A stretch of 33,881 nucleotides of DNA, taken from assembly GCA_014695175.1 (NCBI GenBank), contig JACJNV010000264.1, positions 1-33,881 of the forward strand. The letters run 5' to 3'. This document shows positions 26,005 to 33,881 of the stretch, piece after piece. The notes below the pieces were generated by a model. That model saw nothing but the letters and a program-made list of their open reading frames with translations. It ran no database searches and was not told where the DNA came from. Position numbers and translations under genes: made by a program. This DNA comes from Microcoleus sp. FACHB-DQ6. Lineage in GTDB: Bacteria > Cyanobacteriota > Cyanobacteriia > Cyanobacteriales > Microcoleaceae. Numbering within the stretch: the first letter of the stretch is position 1; each line of letters opens with the position of its first letter.

Positions 26005-29000
26005 TGAATGACAAACCTGATTTACATTACGAATATCAAGTAGGTGGTAGCCTACCTGTAGATGCACCAACCTATGTTAGGAGACAAGCTGACCAAGATT
26101 TTTATGACGGATTAAAAGCCGGAGAATTTTGTTACGTTCTCAACTCGCGACAGATGGGTAAATCTAGCTTGCGCGTGCAAACAATGGCTAGATTGCAGCA
26201 GGAGGGATTGGCCTGTGCTGCCGTTGATATTACAGCAATTGGCACTGCAAATATTACTCCTAAAGAGTGGTATTTTGGAATTATTGACTCGTTGGTAAAT
26301 ACTTTTGAACTCTACAATAATTTCGATTCCTATGAATGGTGGACGAGTCACGAATTAGTCTCTCCTGTCCAACGTTTTAGCAAGTTTATTGGAGAGGTAT
26401 TGCTGGAATTTATTGATAAATCTATCGTGATTTTTGTCGATGAAATTGACAGCTTATTGGCTTTGCCATTTAATATAGATGATTTTTTCGCAGTGATTCG
26501 TGATTGTTTTAACCAGCGTGCAGACAAGCCAGAATATAACCGTTTAACCTTTGCTTTGATTGGGGTAGCAACACCTTCCGATTTGATAACCAATCAGCTT
26601 CGCACTCCGTTTAATATTGGCAGTGCTATTGAGTTAACCGGTTTTCAATTAGCAGAAGCACAACCTTTGGCATTAGGCTTAGAAACTCCAGCAGAAAATT
26701 CTCAAGCGTTGTTAGAAGCGATATTATCTTGGACTGGGGGACAGCCATTTTTAACGCAAAAAGTTTGTAAATTACTCAAAAACCATCTTAATTCCGAATT
26801 AATCGAGACTCCCCCTGATTTGGTAACTAATTTAGTCGAAAAGAAGGTGATTGAGAATTGGGAAGGACAGGATGAGCCAGAGCATTTAAAGACGATCCGA
26901 GACCGCATTTTACGCAGCAAACAACGTGCCCGTCGGTTGCTGGGGATATATCAGCAAATTTTGCAACACAATGAGATAGCCGCCGATCATACTCCCGAAC
27001 AAATGGAACTCCGCTTAACAGGTTTGGTAGTTAAGCAATCTGGTAAACTTAAAGTTTATAACCGAATTTATCAATCTGTTTTTACTGCTGATTGGGTAGA
27101 AAAACAATTAGCAAATCTCCGCCCCTACAGCGAAACTTTTAACGCTTGGGAAGATTCAGATTGTCAAGATGAATCGCGACTGTTGCGGGGTCAGGCGTTG
27201 CAAGATGCTCAAACTTGGGCGGCAGGCAAAAGTTTGAGCGATTTGGATTATCAGTTTTTAAACGCCTGTCGGGAACTACAACAACGGGAAGTTGAACGAG
27301 ATTTAGCAGCACAAAAACAAGCTAATCAAATTTTGACTGAGGCAAATCAGACGCTCACTGAAGCGCAGCAAAAGGCATTAAAGATTAGGACTACGACTTC
27401 GGTTGTTGCTGGAGTGGCCCTGTTAATTGCAGCCGGAGCAACTTTTTTGGTCTGGAAGCAAGTCGGACAAGCCGAGAAGATGGCAAATGTAATACTGAGC
27501 AGTGCCTCTTCAAAAGATTCCTTAGTTTCGGGGCAGACCTTTGAAGCTCTGTTGGAAGCCTTGAAGGCAGGACAAACATTCCAACAACTATATGCTTCAG
27601 CCGACACTACAAAAAACATCAAAGAACAAGTGATAACTGCGCTGCAACAAGCAGTTTCCGAAGTAAGAGAGCGCAATAGTTTTGAAGGGTATAGGAATTC
27701 TGTTTTCTATAGCGTCGCCTTGAGTCCTGATGGCAAGACATTGGCTTCTGCCAGCACTGACAATACTATCAAACTGTGGAACTTGCAAACTCAAAAAGAG
27801 ATATCTACCCTCAGAGGGCATAGGGATTCGGTCTATAGCGTCGCCTTTAGTCCTGATGGCAAGACATTGGCTTCTGCCAGCGCTGACAATACCATCAAAC
27901 TGTGGAACTTGCAAACTCAAAAAGAGATATCTACCCTCAGAGGGCATAGCAATTGGGTCATAAGCGTCGCCATCAGTCCTGATGGCAAGACATTGGCTTC
28001 TGCCAGCACTGACAATACCATCAAACTGTGGAACTTGCAAACTCAAAAAGAGATATCTACCCTCAGAGGGCATAGCAATTGGGTGCATAGCATTGCATTT
28101 AGTCCCGATGGCTTGACTTTGGCTTCTGCTAGCGCGGACAACACCATAAAACTGTGGAACCTACAAACCCAAAAACCGATCGCCACCCTCAGAGCGCATA
28201 GTGATTCGGTCAAGAGCGTCGCCTTTAGTCCTGATGGCAAGACATTGGCTTCTGCAAGTAATGACAACACCATAAAACTGTGGAACCTGCAAACCCAAAA
28301 ACCGATCGCCACCCTCATAGGGCATAGTGATTCGGTCAAGAGCGTCGCCTTTAGTCCTGATGGCAAGACATTGGCTTCTGCAAGTAATGACATGACCATC
28401 AAACTGTGGAACCTGCAAACCCAAAAACCGAGTGATACCCTCACCGGGCATCACGATGCGGTCAATAGCATTGCATTTAATCCCGATGGCAAGACATTGG
28501 CTTCTGCAAGTAATGACAATACCATCAAACTGTGGAACCTGCAAACCCAAAAACGGAGTGATACCCTCACCGGGCATCACGATGCGGTCAATAGCATTGC
28601 ATTTAATCCCGATGGCAAAACATTGGCTTCTGCAAGTAATGACAAGACCATCAAACTGTGGAACCTGCAAACCCAAAAAGAGCTCGCTACCCTCAGAGGC
28701 CATAGCAAATCGGTCAGAAGCATCGCCTTTAGTCCCGATGGTCAGACATTGGCTTCTGCTAGCGATGACATGACCATCAAACTGTGGAACCTGCAAACCC
28801 AAAAAGAGCTCGCTACCCTCAAAGGCCATAGCAAATCGGTCAGAAGCATCGCCTTTAGTCCCGATGGCCAGACATTGGCTTCTGCTAGCGATGACATCAC
28901 CATCAAACTGTGGAACCTGCAAACCCAAAAACTGATCGCCACCCTCATAGGGCATAGCCAATCGGTCAATAGCGTCGCCTTTAGCCCCGATAGTAAAACA

Positions 29001-29555
29001 TTGGCTTCTGCAAGTAATGACATCACCATCAAACTGTGGAACTTGCAAACCCAAAAAGAGCCCGCTACCCTCACCGAGCATAGCAAAGAGATCAATAGCG
29101 TCGCCTTTAGCCCCGATAGTAAAACATTGGCTTCTGCAAGTAATGACAAGACCATCAAAGTGTGGAACCTGCAAAGCCCCACAGCGACCGCTACCCGAAC
29201 CGGGCATAGCCAATCGGTCAATAGCGTCGCCTTTAGCCCCGATAGTAAAACATTGGCTTCTGCAAGTAATGACAACACCATCAAACTGTGGAACCTGCAA
29301 ACCCAAAAACCCATCGCCACCCTCACCGGGCATAGCAATGCAGTCAGAAGTCTCGCCTTTAGTCCAGATGGCAAAACCTTGGCTTCTGCAAGCGCCGACA
29401 ACACCATCAGACTATGGACTTGGGATTTTGATCAACTGATGGCATTAGGCTGCGAGTCAATAAGTGATTATCTCAAAAACAACCCGAAAGTGACAGCAGA
29501 GGATAAACAGATGTGTTCTGATTACCTCAACCAAAAGTTAATCAAAAAGGACTAG
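26004..29555 (+). CDS. AAA-like ATPase-transmembrane-WD40 (14 blades) protein
   Basis: A 1183-residue protein. The AAA-like domain (about 20-400) has YVRRQADQDFYDGLKAGEFC, a Walker A of form SRQMGKSS (48-55), Walker B IVIFVDEID (142-150) and the sensor-type block FALIGVATPSDL. A charged linker with QALQDAQTWA and a short coiled coil precedes one predicted membrane helix (about 464-487, SVVAGVALLIAAGATFLVW). From about 565 to 1138 there are 14 WD40 repeats of about 42 residues, enough for two seven-bladed propellers, ended by a cap with GCESISDYLKNNP. Blades are nearly identical (SVAFSPDGKTLASAS, NTIKLWNLQTQK), with variation at a few positions. Such proteins act in the STAND-like sensor style: ligand binding by the propeller releases the ATPase. 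It is coupled to the CHAT-ATPase gene and converges on the caspase gene 42 bp away. Confidence 0.92.
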   Translation: MNDKPDLHYEYQVGGSLPVDAPTYVRRQADQDFYDGLKAGEFCYVLNSRQMGKSSLRVQTMARLQQEGLACAAVDITAIGTANITPKEWYFGIIDSLVNTFELYNNFDSYEWWTSHELVSPVQRFSKFIGEVLLEFIDKSIVIFVDEIDSLLALPFNIDDFFAVIRDCFNQRADKPEYNRLTFALIGVATPSDLITNQLRTPFNIGSAIELTGFQLAEAQPLALGLETPAENSQALLEAILSWTGGQPFLTQKVCKLLKNHLNSELIETPPDLVTNLVEKKVIENWEGQDEPEHLKTIRDRILRSKQRARRLLGIYQQILQHNEIAADHTPEQMELRLTGLVVKQSGKLKVYNRIYQSVFTADWVEKQLANLRPYSETFNAWEDSDCQDESRLLRGQALQDAQTWAAGKSLSDLDYQFLNACRELQQREVERDLAAQKQANQILTEANQTLTEAQQKALKIRTTTSVVAGVALLIAAGATFLVWKQVGQAEKMANVILSSASSKDSLVSGQTFEALLEALKAGQTFQQLYASADTTKNIKEQVITALQQAVSEVRERNSFEGYRNSVFYSVALSPDGKTLASASTDNTIKLWNLQTQKEISTLRGHRDSVYSVAFSPDGKTLASASADNTIKLWNLQTQKEISTLRGHSNWVISVAISPDGKTLASASTDNTIKLWNLQTQKEISTLRGHSNWVHSIAFSPDGLTLASASADNTIKLWNLQTQKPIATLRAHSDSVKSVAFSPDGKTLASASNDNTIKLWNLQTQKPIATLIGHSDSVKSVAFSPDGKTLASASNDMTIKLWNLQTQKPSDTLTGHHDAVNSIAFNPDGKTLASASNDNTIKLWNLQTQKRSDTLTGHHDAVNSIAFNPDGKTLASASNDKTIKLWNLQTQKELATLRGHSKSVRSIAFSPDGQTLASASDDMTIKLWNLQTQKELATLKGHSKSVRSIAFSPDGQTLASASDDITIKLWNLQTQKLIATLIGHSQSVNSVAFSPDSKTLASASNDITIKLWNLQTQKEPATLTEHSKEINSVAFSPDSKTLASASNDKTIKVWNLQSPTATATRTGHSQSVNSVAFSPDSKTLASASNDNTIKLWNLQTQKPIATLTGHSNAVRSLAFSPDGKTLASASADNTIRLWTWDFDQLMALGCESISDYLKNNPKVTAEDKQMCSDYLNQKLIKKD
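27697..29417 (+). repeat. Tandem 126-bp WD40-coding repeats (14 units)
   Basis: Fourteen head-to-tail units of mostly 126 bp share long exact DNA strings such as ACATTGGCTTCTGC and AAACTGTGGAAC. Neighbouring units 5/6, 7/8 and 9/10 are almost identical at DNA level, the signature of recent duplication or gene conversion. Confidence 0.9.
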
Positions 29556-29597
29556 GCAAAAACAGCCCGCGAGCAAAATGCGCGCACTACATTTTTT

Positions 29598-31637
29598 TCA
29601 CCTCAGCACATATTCCACCTTTTCCGTTGTCCATTCATTACTCGCTTTAGTTACAACCTCCGCCATTCGCCCCTGTAAATCTTGGTCTAACGCTGGCAAT
29701 TCCCACAAGTGATAATTCGTTGCATCCACAGTTGCAAATACTTTTATTACATTTACCCCTTCCTCATAATTTTCTGGCAATGATAGTTTGAGTGGTTCTG
29801 TTCTCTCTTGTTTGGGATCTACAACTTCATAATTCGCACCTTTGGGATAGATTTGTAAAATCCGAAAATCCATATCAAATATTAAGGCAGTGATATTTAA
29901 AGTTCGAGTAGATTCATTGTGAATTACTAAAGTGATATCTTCGGCACCTTTTTCTAATACAGGAACTTTACCATCAACATTCAAAATTACACGTTGCCGT
30001 TTTACTGATTGAACCAATTCAACCTTAAGTTGGCCATTTAAGCGAGAAAAAGCGTCTTCATTATCCAACTCCCAACGATTGTGATATATGGTAATATGGA
30101 TTAAGCGATTAATTAGCTTTTTAGCTGCTTCAGGTGCATCAACTTTGATCGGAAAAAGAACATTTTTGATAGGTTCTTTTTTAGCATCTAAAATCAAATA
30201 TTCTCCTTGAGAAGTCACGGAAACAAAATAATTCACATTCTCATCTTTTTCGGTTTGTGGACAGAATTCTATCCAGCTATGATTTTCAACTTCCTCTTTT
30301 TGACTTTCGAGCATAGCAGGAAGTGAGGACACATCTACACCAGGAATTTGCGGTAACGGGTCAGGCAGAAGAACGCGAACTTTGCGAATTTGTTCCAACG
30401 GTGGCCCTACATAGACAGCAGGTGAACCTATTTCAATTATTCCTTCTCTTAATTTAGGATGGAGTTCTCGGGTTCTAAATTCGTTGTGTAGCATCGTTAC
30501 TTCTGCCCAACAGTCGGATGCTCCCAGTTCTACTACTTTAACCGTAGCAATGCGCTGTTCGCTGTCCTCAAAATTCCGCGTCCCGAATCGAAAAATATCG
30601 AATTCTGCCCCTTTTTTAAGGCCGCTAGCTTCACCCATTTGCAATTGGACTCGGTTTTTGGTAATGTCTACTTTCATCACCGGAGGGTTACGGCTAGCAA
30701 CGACAGATTGACCGCCCAAAAAAGTGCGATTAGTCTCACCAATCAACATCGGTGTTTGTCGGTCAAAGTCAGTGTGAACTAGATTAGAAATTTGATTGAA
30801 CAAATTTTCTACAGCAATCTCTGTCCCGTATTTTCGCAAAGCTTTTAGTAAATAATAAGTTAAAGCGCCGTTGCGTTCCGTCCCTTCAAAAACCTTTTCA
30901 TAAGCAAATTCCTGATCCCGACAAGCTGCTATTAAGGTATAACCTTTCGGTTCGGGTAACAAACCATTGACAACGGTAATATTGCGGCTATTTTCTGTTG
31001 AACTTTGCCAATTTTGGGCTAATTCCTGAAGAGGTGCGACTAAACTATCTGTAGGTCGAAGAGTCATATCAATAAAACCTTCACCGCGAATCCGGTCATC
31101 TCCGCTCATTTCTCTGGTTGCGCCACCGGAATGACAGCTATCGAGTACGAGGGTTACAACTAACTCTTTTGCCACCATTTCTTCCAGGAGTTTGGCAAAT
31201 TCCAAATCGCGCAAATAGCGTGAGTTTGGTTGACCGATATCGCAGGGAACTAAGGCTTCATCTAAACCCATAGAACCCTTGAGGCTTTCAAAAATTGTTT
31301 TCGCCCGTCCGCCGTGACCGGAGTAGTGAATATATACTCGGTCTTGAGGTTGGGCTTTGGCGGTTAGTTCTTTGAATTGGGTGACGATATTTTCATAAGT
31401 AGGTAAGAGTTCCGGGGGTTCTTGGGGTTGGTTGGGATTGTCGGAAGCAGTCGCAGTGAGTTTAATAATTTGGTCGGGTGTGAGGTTGAAGGTGTCTTTT
31501 AAATAGGTTTCGACGTGGTTGATATCTTGAACGCATCCTCGCAGGTTTTTGTAGTAGTTACCTTCTGGTAAACGATGGGGGAAGTAGAAATTGATGCCGA
31601 TGAGGAGGGCGTAGAAGTTGGGGGTTTGGTTAGTCAT
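29598..31637 (-). CDS. Caspase-family peptidase (orthocaspase, C14)
   Basis: A 679-residue cysteine peptidase of the bacterial caspase-like (metacaspase-type) group. The p20-like domain covers residues 8-300: FYALLIGINFYFP, the first catalytic block VYIHYSGHGGRA with His108, the second LVLDSCHSGGATRE with Cys168, and the p10-like block TLIAACRDQEFAYE, GALTYYLLKALRKYG. Both dyad residues are present, so activity (usually after Arg or Lys) is expected. The C-terminal half (about 320-679) is beta-rich with no named domain that I recognise; it ends KASNEWTTEKVEYVLR and may bind partners. No signal peptide is seen. The ATG at 31637 has no clear Shine-Dalgarno. It lies 114 bp downstream of the WD40-only gene on the same strand and converges with the AAA-WD40 gene, so co-function with the sensor proteins is likely (inference). 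Confidence 0.93.
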   Translation of the reverse strand: MTNQTPNFYALLIGINFYFPHRLPEGNYYKNLRGCVQDINHVETYLKDTFNLTPDQIIKLTATASDNPNQPQEPPELLPTYENIVTQFKELTAKAQPQDRVYIHYSGHGGRAKTIFESLKGSMGLDEALVPCDIGQPNSRYLRDLEFAKLLEEMVAKELVVTLVLDSCHSGGATREMSGDDRIRGEGFIDMTLRPTDSLVAPLQELAQNWQSSTENSRNITVVNGLLPEPKGYTLIAACRDQEFAYEKVFEGTERNGALTYYLLKALRKYGTEIAVENLFNQISNLVHTDFDRQTPMLIGETNRTFLGGQSVVASRNPPVMKVDITKNRVQLQMGEASGLKKGAEFDIFRFGTRNFEDSEQRIATVKVVELGASDCWAEVTMLHNEFRTRELHPKLREGIIEIGSPAVYVGPPLEQIRKVRVLLPDPLPQIPGVDVSSLPAMLESQKEEVENHSWIEFCPQTEKDENVNYFVSVTSQGEYLILDAKKEPIKNVLFPIKVDAPEAAKKLINRLIHITIYHNRWELDNEDAFSRLNGQLKVELVQSVKRQRVILNVDGKVPVLEKGAEDITLVIHNESTRTLNITALIFDMDFRILQIYPKGANYEVVDPKQERTEPLKLSLPENYEEGVNVIKVFATVDATNYHLWELPALDQDLQGRMAEVVTKASNEWTTEKVEYVLR

Positions 31638-31751
31638 GGTTGTTGGTGGGTAAGGCTTTGGGAAAGTTTGATTTTTCTATGGGTTGAGACGGGTTTTTTA
31701 TGCAGTTTTTGATATTGATTTGTAATTTTAAATAAATCGGCTGCCAAAAGC

Positions 31752-33761
31752 TTATTGACTTGCAGAAACACCATCGCACAGATGCCTATCATTGTTGCTG
31801 ACATTGGGATTATTCTGCAAGTAGGGACGCACCCATTTACAACCGCGCTTGTGTAAATCTTCAAAATCGAAATTCCACAAAATTATTGTTTCGTCAAAGC
31901 TTGCAGAAGCTAATGTCTTGCCATCGGGACTAAAGGCGACGCTACTGACCGCACTGCTATGGCTAGTGAGGGTGGTAATGGCTTTTCCCGTTTCCAGGTT
32001 CCACAGTTTGATCGTGTTGTCTAAGCTAGCAGAAGCCAATGTCTTGCCATCGGGACTAAATGCGACGCTATAGACCTCACTGCTATGCCCGGTGAGGGTA
32101 GCGTAGGCATCGCCCGCCTTTGGCATCACTTTTTGGCTTTGCAGGTTCCACAGTTTGATCGTGTTGTCCCAGCTTCCAGAAGCCAAAGTCTTGCCATCGG
32201 GACTAAATGCGACGCTACTTACCGAATTGCTATGCCCGGTGAGGGTTTTGATGGCTTGTCGGGTTTGCAGGTTCCACAGTTTGATCGTGTTGTCATCGCT
32301 TCCAGAAGCCAATGTCTTGCCATCGGGACTAAAGGCGACGCTTCTGACTTGATCGCTATGCCCGGTGAGGGTAGCGTAGGCATAGCCCGCCTTTGACATC
32401 GCTTTTTGACTTTGCAGGTTCCACAGTTTGATCGTGTTGTCAAAGCTAGCAGAAGCCAAAGTCTTGCCATCGGGACTAAAGGCGACGCTATAGACATAAC
32501 TGCTATGCCCGGTGAGGGTAGCGATCGCTTTTCCGCTTTGCAGGTTCCACAGTTTGATCGTCCCGTCCCAGCTTGCAGAAGCTGAAGCTAAAGTCTGGTC
32601 ATCGGGACTAAAGGCGACGCTACCGACCTCACTGCTATGCCCGGTGAGGGTTTTGATGGCTTGTCGGGTTTGCCGGTTCCACAGTTTGATCGTCTTGTCA
32701 TCACTTGCAGAAGCCAAAGTCTGGCCATCGGAACTAAATGCAACGCTATAGACATAACTGCTATGACCTGTGAGGGTGGTGATGGCTTGTCGGGTTTCCA
32801 GGTTCCACAGTTTGATCGTGTTGTCAGCGCTAGCAGAAGCCAAAGTCTTGCCATCGGGACTAAAAGCGACGCTTCTGATCGAATTGGTATGCCCGATCAG
32901 GGTAGCGATCACTTTTTGGCTTTGCACGTTCCACAGTTTGATCGTGTGGTCATCGCTAGCAGAAGCTAAAGTCTTGCTATCGGGACTAAAGGCGACGCTA
33001 TTGACCAAAAAACCGCTATGCCCGGTGAGGGTAGCGTAGGCATAGTCCGCCGTAGGCATCGCGTTTTGGCTTTGCAGGTTCCACAGTTTGATCGTCTTGT
33101 CATCGTTTGCAGAAGCCAATGTCTTGCCATCGGGACTAAATGCGACCTCTATGACCAAATAGCGCCCGGTGAGGGTTTTGATGGCTTGTCGGGTTTGCAG
33201 GTTCCACAGTTTGATCGTGTTGATCGTGTTGTCACGGCTTGCAGAAGCCAAAGTCTGGCCATTGGGACTAAATGCGACGCTAATGACCTCACTGCTATGC
33301 CCGGTGAGGGTAGCGTAGGCATAGCCCGCCGTAGGCATCACTTTTTGGCTTTGCAGGTTCCACAGTTTGATCGTCTTGTCCCCGCTTGCAGAAGCCAAAG
33401 TCTTGCCATCAGGACTAAAGGCGACGCTATTGACCAAACTGCTATGCCCGGTGAGGGTGGCGATCACTTTTTGGGTTTGCAGGTTCCACAGTTTGATTGT
33501 CCCGTCAACGCTTGCAGAAGCCAATGTCTTGCCATCGGGACTAAAGGCGACGCTAGTGACCCCATTGCTATGCCCTCGGAGGGTAGCGATCGCTTTTCCG
33601 GTTTCCCGGTTCCACAGTTTGATCGTGTTGTCATTGCTTGCAGAAGCCAATGTTTTGCTATCGGGACTAAAGGCGATGCTACTTACCGAATTGTTATCCT
33701 CTTCTAAACGTCGTTCTCTGACTTCGTAAACCGCTTGTCGTAAAGCCGCCTCCACCCACAT
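31752..33761 (-). CDS. WD40-repeat protein (14 blades), N-terminally reduced paralogue
   Basis: A 669-residue protein made almost only of WD40 repeats: 14 blades (residues about 23-635) and a short cap RGCKWVRPYLQNNP that matches the cap of the AAA-WD40 protein. Four blades (3, 5, 10 and 12) carry an extra seven residues of the type PTAGYAY in the loop before ATLTGH. Blade 4 has a duplicated NTI from a 9-bp tandem duplication. The first residues, EAALRQAVYEVRERRLEEDN, match the linker just before the propeller of the other protein (TALQQAVSEVRERNSFEGYR), which there follows a membrane helix and an ATPase domain. This gene therefore looks like the C-terminal half of a similar protein. The ATG at 33761 has AAGGA about 8 nt upstream, so it can still be translated. 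The caspase gene follows 114 bp later on the same strand. Confidence 0.88.
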   Translation of the reverse strand: MWVEAALRQAVYEVRERRLEEDNNSVSSIAFSPDSKTLASASNDNTIKLWNRETGKAIATLRGHSNGVTSVAFSPDGKTLASASVDGTIKLWNLQTQKVIATLTGHSSLVNSVAFSPDGKTLASASGDKTIKLWNLQSQKVMPTAGYAYATLTGHSSEVISVAFSPNGQTLASASRDNTINTIKLWNLQTRQAIKTLTGRYLVIEVAFSPDGKTLASANDDKTIKLWNLQSQNAMPTADYAYATLTGHSGFLVNSVAFSPDSKTLASASDDHTIKLWNVQSQKVIATLIGHTNSIRSVAFSPDGKTLASASADNTIKLWNLETRQAITTLTGHSSYVYSVAFSSDGQTLASASDDKTIKLWNRQTRQAIKTLTGHSSEVGSVAFSPDDQTLASASASWDGTIKLWNLQSGKAIATLTGHSSYVYSVAFSPDGKTLASASFDNTIKLWNLQSQKAMSKAGYAYATLTGHSDQVRSVAFSPDGKTLASGSDDNTIKLWNLQTRQAIKTLTGHSNSVSSVAFSPDGKTLASGSWDNTIKLWNLQSQKVMPKAGDAYATLTGHSSEVYSVAFSPDGKTLASASLDNTIKLWNLETGKAITTLTSHSSAVSSVAFSPDGKTLASASFDETIILWNFDFEDLHKRGCKWVRPYLQNNPNVSNNDRHLCDGVSASQ
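31860..33694 (-). repeat. WD40-coding repeats, inverted relative to 27697-29417
   Basis: Fourteen units of 126 to about 150 bp on the minus strand share long strings with the plus-strand array (for example AAACTGTGGAAC and GGCAAGACATTGGC). Together the arrays form a long imperfect inverted repeat with the caspase gene in the centre. Units differ by a 21-bp insertion in four blades and by a 9-bp tandem duplication at 33212-33229. Confidence 0.88.
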
Positions 33762-33782
33762 CGGTGATCCTTACTTTTCCCA

Positions 33783-33881
33783 TTAAGTATGATTTGTAGC
33801 AAGAAGCCAGCCCTGGCACAGATCACGTAAATTTGACCAACCTCGCCAGAGGACTTGAATCCCAATTGGAGATTTACGCCG
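33783..33881 (-). CDS. C-terminal end of a possible transposase (partial)
   Basis: On the minus strand the frame entering from the window edge reads IGIQVLWRGWSNLRDLCQGW, then LLATNHT and TAA. The RGW.L..LCQGW pattern reminds me of the C-terminus of IS4-type transposases of cyanobacteria, but only 32 residues are visible and this is from memory. It ends 21 bp upstream of the WD40-only gene. If correct, an insertion sequence lies just outside the window and may have cut off the 5' half of that gene. Confidence 0.35.
   Translation of the reverse strand, partial: RRKSPIGIQVLWRGWSNLRDLCQGWLLATNHT

Noticed and set aside
28161-29333. 390-codon open frame antisense to the WD40 array
   Set aside because: It is long only because the repeat unit has no stops in that frame; the translation is a monotonous copy of one antisense unit.
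27697-29417. Regular 126-bp repeats as a CRISPR array
   Set aside because: The units are contiguous coding repeats with conserved sequence across the whole period; there are no unrelated spacers and no cas genes.
33018-33707. 229-codon open frame antisense to the second WD40 array
   Set aside because: Same repeat artefact as on the other array; no start signal and no protein character.

Overview
The window reads as chromosome of a filamentous cyanobacterium, most like the Oscillatoria/Microcoleus group. The HIP1 octamer GCGATCGC occurs at least ten times in 34 kb, against an expectation of less than one in random sequence. The nitrogen regulator NtcA is present, as are a DUF3084 coiled-coil membrane protein, a very large Ser/Thr kinase-ATPase-histidine kinase fusion and long WD40 arrays. 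Many dispersed palindromic repeats of the kind common in these genomes are also visible. The genus is an inference; no rRNA, tRNA or CRISPR array was seen.

Layout. 1-1843: a gene for a formylglycine-generating-enzyme-like (SUMF1) protein on the minus strand, bracketed by two related REP-like repeats. 1844-6318: mostly core genes. The DUF3084 protein and ntcA are on the minus strand, fabI (fatty-acid synthesis) and hisB (histidine synthesis) on the plus strand. A candidate NtcA box touches the ntcA ribosome binding site, and a phased 11-bp tandem repeat lies between ntcA and fabI. 6327-9223: a compact minus-strand restriction-modification operon with one C5 cytosine methyltransferase between two endonuclease-like genes. 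9376-16959: a two-gene signalling operon, a 2024-residue kinase/ATPase/GAF/histidine kinase/receiver protein followed 9 bp later by a receiver-histidine kinase. The large gene carries three in-frame insertions that look like dispersed repeats. 16960-18585: a decay zone with a broken zinc-ribbon gene (two frameshifts and a stop), a truncated SDR gene and a terminator. 18586-23987: an Hsp20 chaperone, a phosphorylase-kinase-alpha/GH15-like protein, a 45-residue small protein and a WecG/TagA/CpsF glycosyltransferase.

24280-33881 is the most unusual part. A CHAT protease-AAA-like ATPase gene overlaps by one base an AAA-like ATPase-transmembrane-WD40 gene with 14 blades. These converge on a caspase (orthocaspase) gene preceded by a WD40-only gene, also with 14 blades. 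The two WD40 arrays lie in opposite orientation around the caspase gene, so they form a long imperfect inverted repeat. The WD40-only gene looks like a paralogue that has lost its ATPase half; what may be the end of a transposase lies immediately upstream, at the window edge. The gene content fits a sensor-ATPase-protease system of the conflict or programmed-cell-death type, but no function has been shown here.
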